Position numbers and translations under genes: made by a program. Source: Phoma sp. XZ068 (Eukaryota > Ascomycota > Dothideomycetes > Pleosporales > Didymellaceae). Taken from it: a DNA stretch of 64,000 nucleotides. Shown here in pieces: positions 61,201-64,000 of the stretch. Position 1 is the stretch's first letter. Every line of letters starts with the position of its first letter. Location of the stretch: positions 744,001 through 808,000 of the forward strand of contig RBKR01000002.1 in the NCBI GenBank assembly GCA_004835665.1, written 5' to 3'. A model generated the notes under the pieces. That model was not told where the DNA came from. It saw nothing but the letters and a program-made list of their open reading frames with translations, and did no database searches.

Positions 61201-63060
61201 GAAGGATATACTATTTAAGTAGAAATAAGTATAAGAGGATACTTTCTAGTTACTTAAATAGTTCTATATTAAGCTACCTATAATAATTATATTTAAAAGT
61301 AGAAGGCTACTTTAAATTAAGATAGATACTTTAGATTTAGTATTAGGAGCTTGCACTATATAAGAATAAGATAGATAATAGTACTTAATTACCTACTACT
61401 TAAGAAAATTCTTAAGACTAGAGGAATAATATAATATATATAATAAGGAACTACTAGCTATTATATTAGCCCTAGAATATTAGAGAATTTATACAGAAAG
61501 TTACTTAGAACTTACTATCTATATAGATTATAAGAACCTAGTATACTTTACTACTACTAAGATACTTAATTAATAATAAGTATACTAGTCTAAGCTATTA
61601 AGATAGTATAAGTTTAAGATACTATATACCCCTAGAAAAGACAATAGTAAAGCTAATATACTTAGCAGATAATATAATCTAGCTAGAGAAAAAATAATAA
61701 ACTAGTTTACTATACTTAAAGTTAATAAGGATAGGTTATTAAGACTATCTTAGTAGCTTAATAATATAATATAAGTTTAATAGGAATAATACATACTTAT
61801 AAAGGTACTAGAGGAATTAGAAAATAAAATTATAAGTTATTATTATAATAACTTACTTTACAGACACCCTAGTATAATATAAATAATAGAACTTATTAAA
61901 TAATACTATAAGTTTAGCTATATAAAGGATAAGGTTACTAAGTTTATTAAGAAATATATAGATTACTAATAGAATAAGTATAGTATATATATAAAGTATA
62001 GAGAAATATAAGTAATAGAGCTACTAACAGCACTATAGACAAATATTATAATAGACTTTATTATATAACTACTAATCTCTAAGAACTCTATTATAAGATA
62101 TTCCTATAACTTAATCTTTATTATAGTAGATAGGTTTACTAAAGTAGTAGAAATAATACTATTTTAATATAGTTATACTATAGAGTAGCTTATATAAGTG
62201 TTTCTAGATAGAATTATCTGTTACTATAGTATACTAGAATTAATTATTAGTAATAGAGATAAGCTTTTTATATTAAACTATTAGACTATGCTTATAGCAG
62301 CTATTAGTACTAAGAAAAAGCTATTAACTATATACTATCTATAGATAGATAGGCAAATAAAAAAAATAAACTAAACTATAGAAATATACTTAAGAATATA
62401 TAGTAACTAAGAGTAAGATAACTAGGTCTTGCTATTACCTATAGCATAGATTATATATAATAATAAATTATTAGAAGTAATAAGTATAACACTATTCTTT
62501 ATAAATTATAGAAGATATCTAAATCTCTTTATAAGATTTCTTAATAGTAATATCTAAATAGATTTAGTAATAACCTTAGTATAAAGACTAAAGAAAGTAT
62601 ATAAGAAATTACTTAAAAATATTAATAAAGCTTAGTAATAAGCAATCTCTTATATTAATTAGAAAAGAAAAACAGCACCTTAGCTAAAGAAGGGGGATAA
62701 AGTCTACCTCCTAATAAAAAACTTATAAATATAAAGACTAATAAAAAAACTAGATTATATTAAGGTTAGACTATTTTTTATTTCTAGGCAAACTAGCCCT
62801 ATAAACTACTAACTTAAGCTACTATAAGATACTAGAATATACTCTATATTCTATATATTATAATTAGAACTAGTAGACCCTAATATACTAATCTAGAAGG
62901 ACTTCTACTACTAGGTTAAAGAAGAAACTAAGTAGGAAGTTAAAAAAATAATATAATATTAAAGAAGAGAATATAAGAACAAATACCTAGTTAAATAGTT
63001 AGGCTACCCTAATATAGAAAATATATAGAAGCTAGTTATAAACCTTATAAATTACTAATA
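58206..63060 (+). pseudogene. gag (rest) and pol of element K, destroyed by RIP
   Basis: Continues K's gag right after the Fot1 element. Knuckle about 58700-58740 (Tyr for Cys), protease DSRV, RT YLNN, integrase core with DFII, chromodomain KYLVK then a stop for Trp, then LGYPNIENI. Stops are frequent in all frames. Confidence 0.85.
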
Positions 63061-63099
63061 ACTACTAAGCTTATTCTAAAGTTTATAGAAGTATCTAGT

Positions 63100-63610
63100 A
63101 AGTTAAGTATAGCCTATATTATAGCAGAGTACCCTACTAATATATCTACTATAGGGTAGTTTATCTTCTTAGTATAAATATCTTTGCTTAACTCCTCTAA
63201 CTTATTTACTAGGTACTTAGCTTTCTTTATAGCCCTATCCTTTACTTAGGCTAGAATTTTCTTATTATATAGTAATTATATAATTACTTTAGATAATAAC
63301 TTTTTATCTTTTTCTACTTTCTTCTTATATTTAGCCTGTGTCTTGTCTAGAGACTCCTAAGATAGGTTAATATATAGACACCTAATATAAATATACTTAG
63401 TATATTTTAGATAATTTATAGAAGGTATAATAAAATAATTATAGCCTAAAGCAAAGTAATAATTATAAAAAATAGGTGCAATAGTGTTATAGCAATAGAT
63501 TTTAATACTAAGATATAGACGCTTTTAGGTAGCAGAGAATATAATAATATAATAGGAACTAAGTAGTAGTAGAGCTATACTTATAAAGAAATAGCTAATA
63601 AAACTTAAGG
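63100..63610 (-). pseudogene. Antisense coding region beside the 3' LTR of element K
   Basis: Counterpart of 15340-15860 in A, with the same readable segments on the minus strand (Cys/Tyr cluster, then a Lys/Glu-rich helical part). Conservation between A and K is close to that of the neighbouring pol. A change at about 63340 keeps a Cys-coding TGT that A has lost, so the two copies complement each other when judging the original protein. Confidence 0.5.
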
Positions 63611-63629
63611 TAAGAGGAAAGAAGAATAG

Positions 63630-64000
63630 TGTTATAATCTACTTATAACTAGCTAACTAGAATACTAACAGCCTTAAATACTAATAGCTTTAATATAATA
63701 ATTATATAGAGCTTCCTATATAGTATAGTTATAGCGTAGTTTTATTATAGGTTATATAATAAGCTTACCTCTTAGCAAGTAAGCTAGGTAGACTACACGT
63801 AAGGGCTTATATAGCTTATATTAAGCTTAGTAATCTTAGCTTATATAGCTTATAGTAAGCTAGGTAAGCTACTATAATTATTATAGTATATAGCACTTAG
63901 GAACACTGCCCTTATAGCATTATATTTAACCTTATTAATTAACTTTATTATTAGAACTTAACTCTAACTCTTAAGCTAGATAGATTAACTATCTATACTA
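63630..64000 (+). repeat. 3' LTR of element K, truncated by the window end
   Basis: Starts TGTTATAATC with intact TG behind a purine tract. It matches the first 371 bp of the 5' LTR at 55426. Confidence 0.92.

Larger units (their letters stand above)
55426..64000 (+). mobile_element. Element K: Ty3/Gypsy chromovirus carrying the Fot1 insertion; 3' LTR runs off the window
   Basis: 5' LTR 55426-55928 (503 bp, U3 class of A and G), preceded by GACTA (55421-55425). Gag 55950-56343 and 58206-59700, protease about 59820-59850, RT about 60430-61100 with VVVYLNNIL at about 60868-60900, RNase H about 61300-61600, integrase about 61850-62500 (NIIIDFII at about 62043), chromodomain about 62960-63060. 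A polypurine tract lies at 63611-63629 (TAAGAGGAAAGAAGAATAG), and the 3' LTR from 63630. It is close to A in its 3' half. It is inserted in the RT gene of J. Confidence 0.9.

Noticed and set aside
8176..64000. AT-rich block as mitochondrial DNA
   Set aside because: It contains LTR retroelements, a hAT element and a Fot1 element with target duplications and RIP marks, all of nuclear type. A centromere or subtelomere remains possible but cannot be shown here.

Overview
This window looks like nuclear DNA of a filamentous ascomycete (Pezizomycotina). The reasons are one gene with ten 46-58 nt introns, a Fot1/pogo transposon, an OrsD-type gene remnant, and about 54 kb of AT-rich sequence carrying the mark of repeat-induced point mutation (RIP): C->T in CpA and CpG contexts on both strands, so CpA, TpG and CpG are nearly gone while CpC and CpT remain. 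The species cannot be named from what is visible.

Layout. (1) 1-1910: increasingly mutated remains of a helicase-associated protein family, then an OrsD-like zinc-finger pseudogene at about 2030-2764. (2) 3202-7512, minus strand: one intact, spliced ABC transporter gene (11 exons, 1269 aa), followed upstream by a promoter region with a GC-rich palindromic cluster at 8015-8068. (3) 8176-64000: a nest of RIP-mutated transposons. Matching LTR ends and target-site duplications allow the insertions to be ordered. Ty3/Gypsy chromovirus B holds A (9643-16386, inside B's LTR), C (16672-23481) and D (from 24161). D holds the large Gypsy-like element E (27800-39073) and element F (from 40147). F holds a hAT DNA transposon H (42485-48358), a solo LTR G (48761-49308) and chromovirus J (from 51984). 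J holds chromovirus K (from 55426). K holds an unmutated Fot1/pogo transposon (56344-58205). The deepest chain is B>D>F>J>K>Fot1. The outer ends of B, D, F, J and K lie beyond the window.

Function. Only two coding regions look alive: the ABC exporter and the Fot1-type transposase (550 aa, DD35D catalytic triad, C-terminal zinc knuckle). Every retroelement gag, protease, reverse transcriptase, integrase and chromodomain is interrupted by stops made from Trp, Gln or Arg codons, and catalytic residues are replaced (YLDD to YLNN, DSGA to DSRV). Reading through the RIP stops reveals features worth a second look: antisense coding regions with Cys motif plus charged helical part beside the 3' LTR of the chromoviruses, and a third long coding region of unknown type behind integrase in element E, with a pair of inverted hairpins bracketing its pol core.
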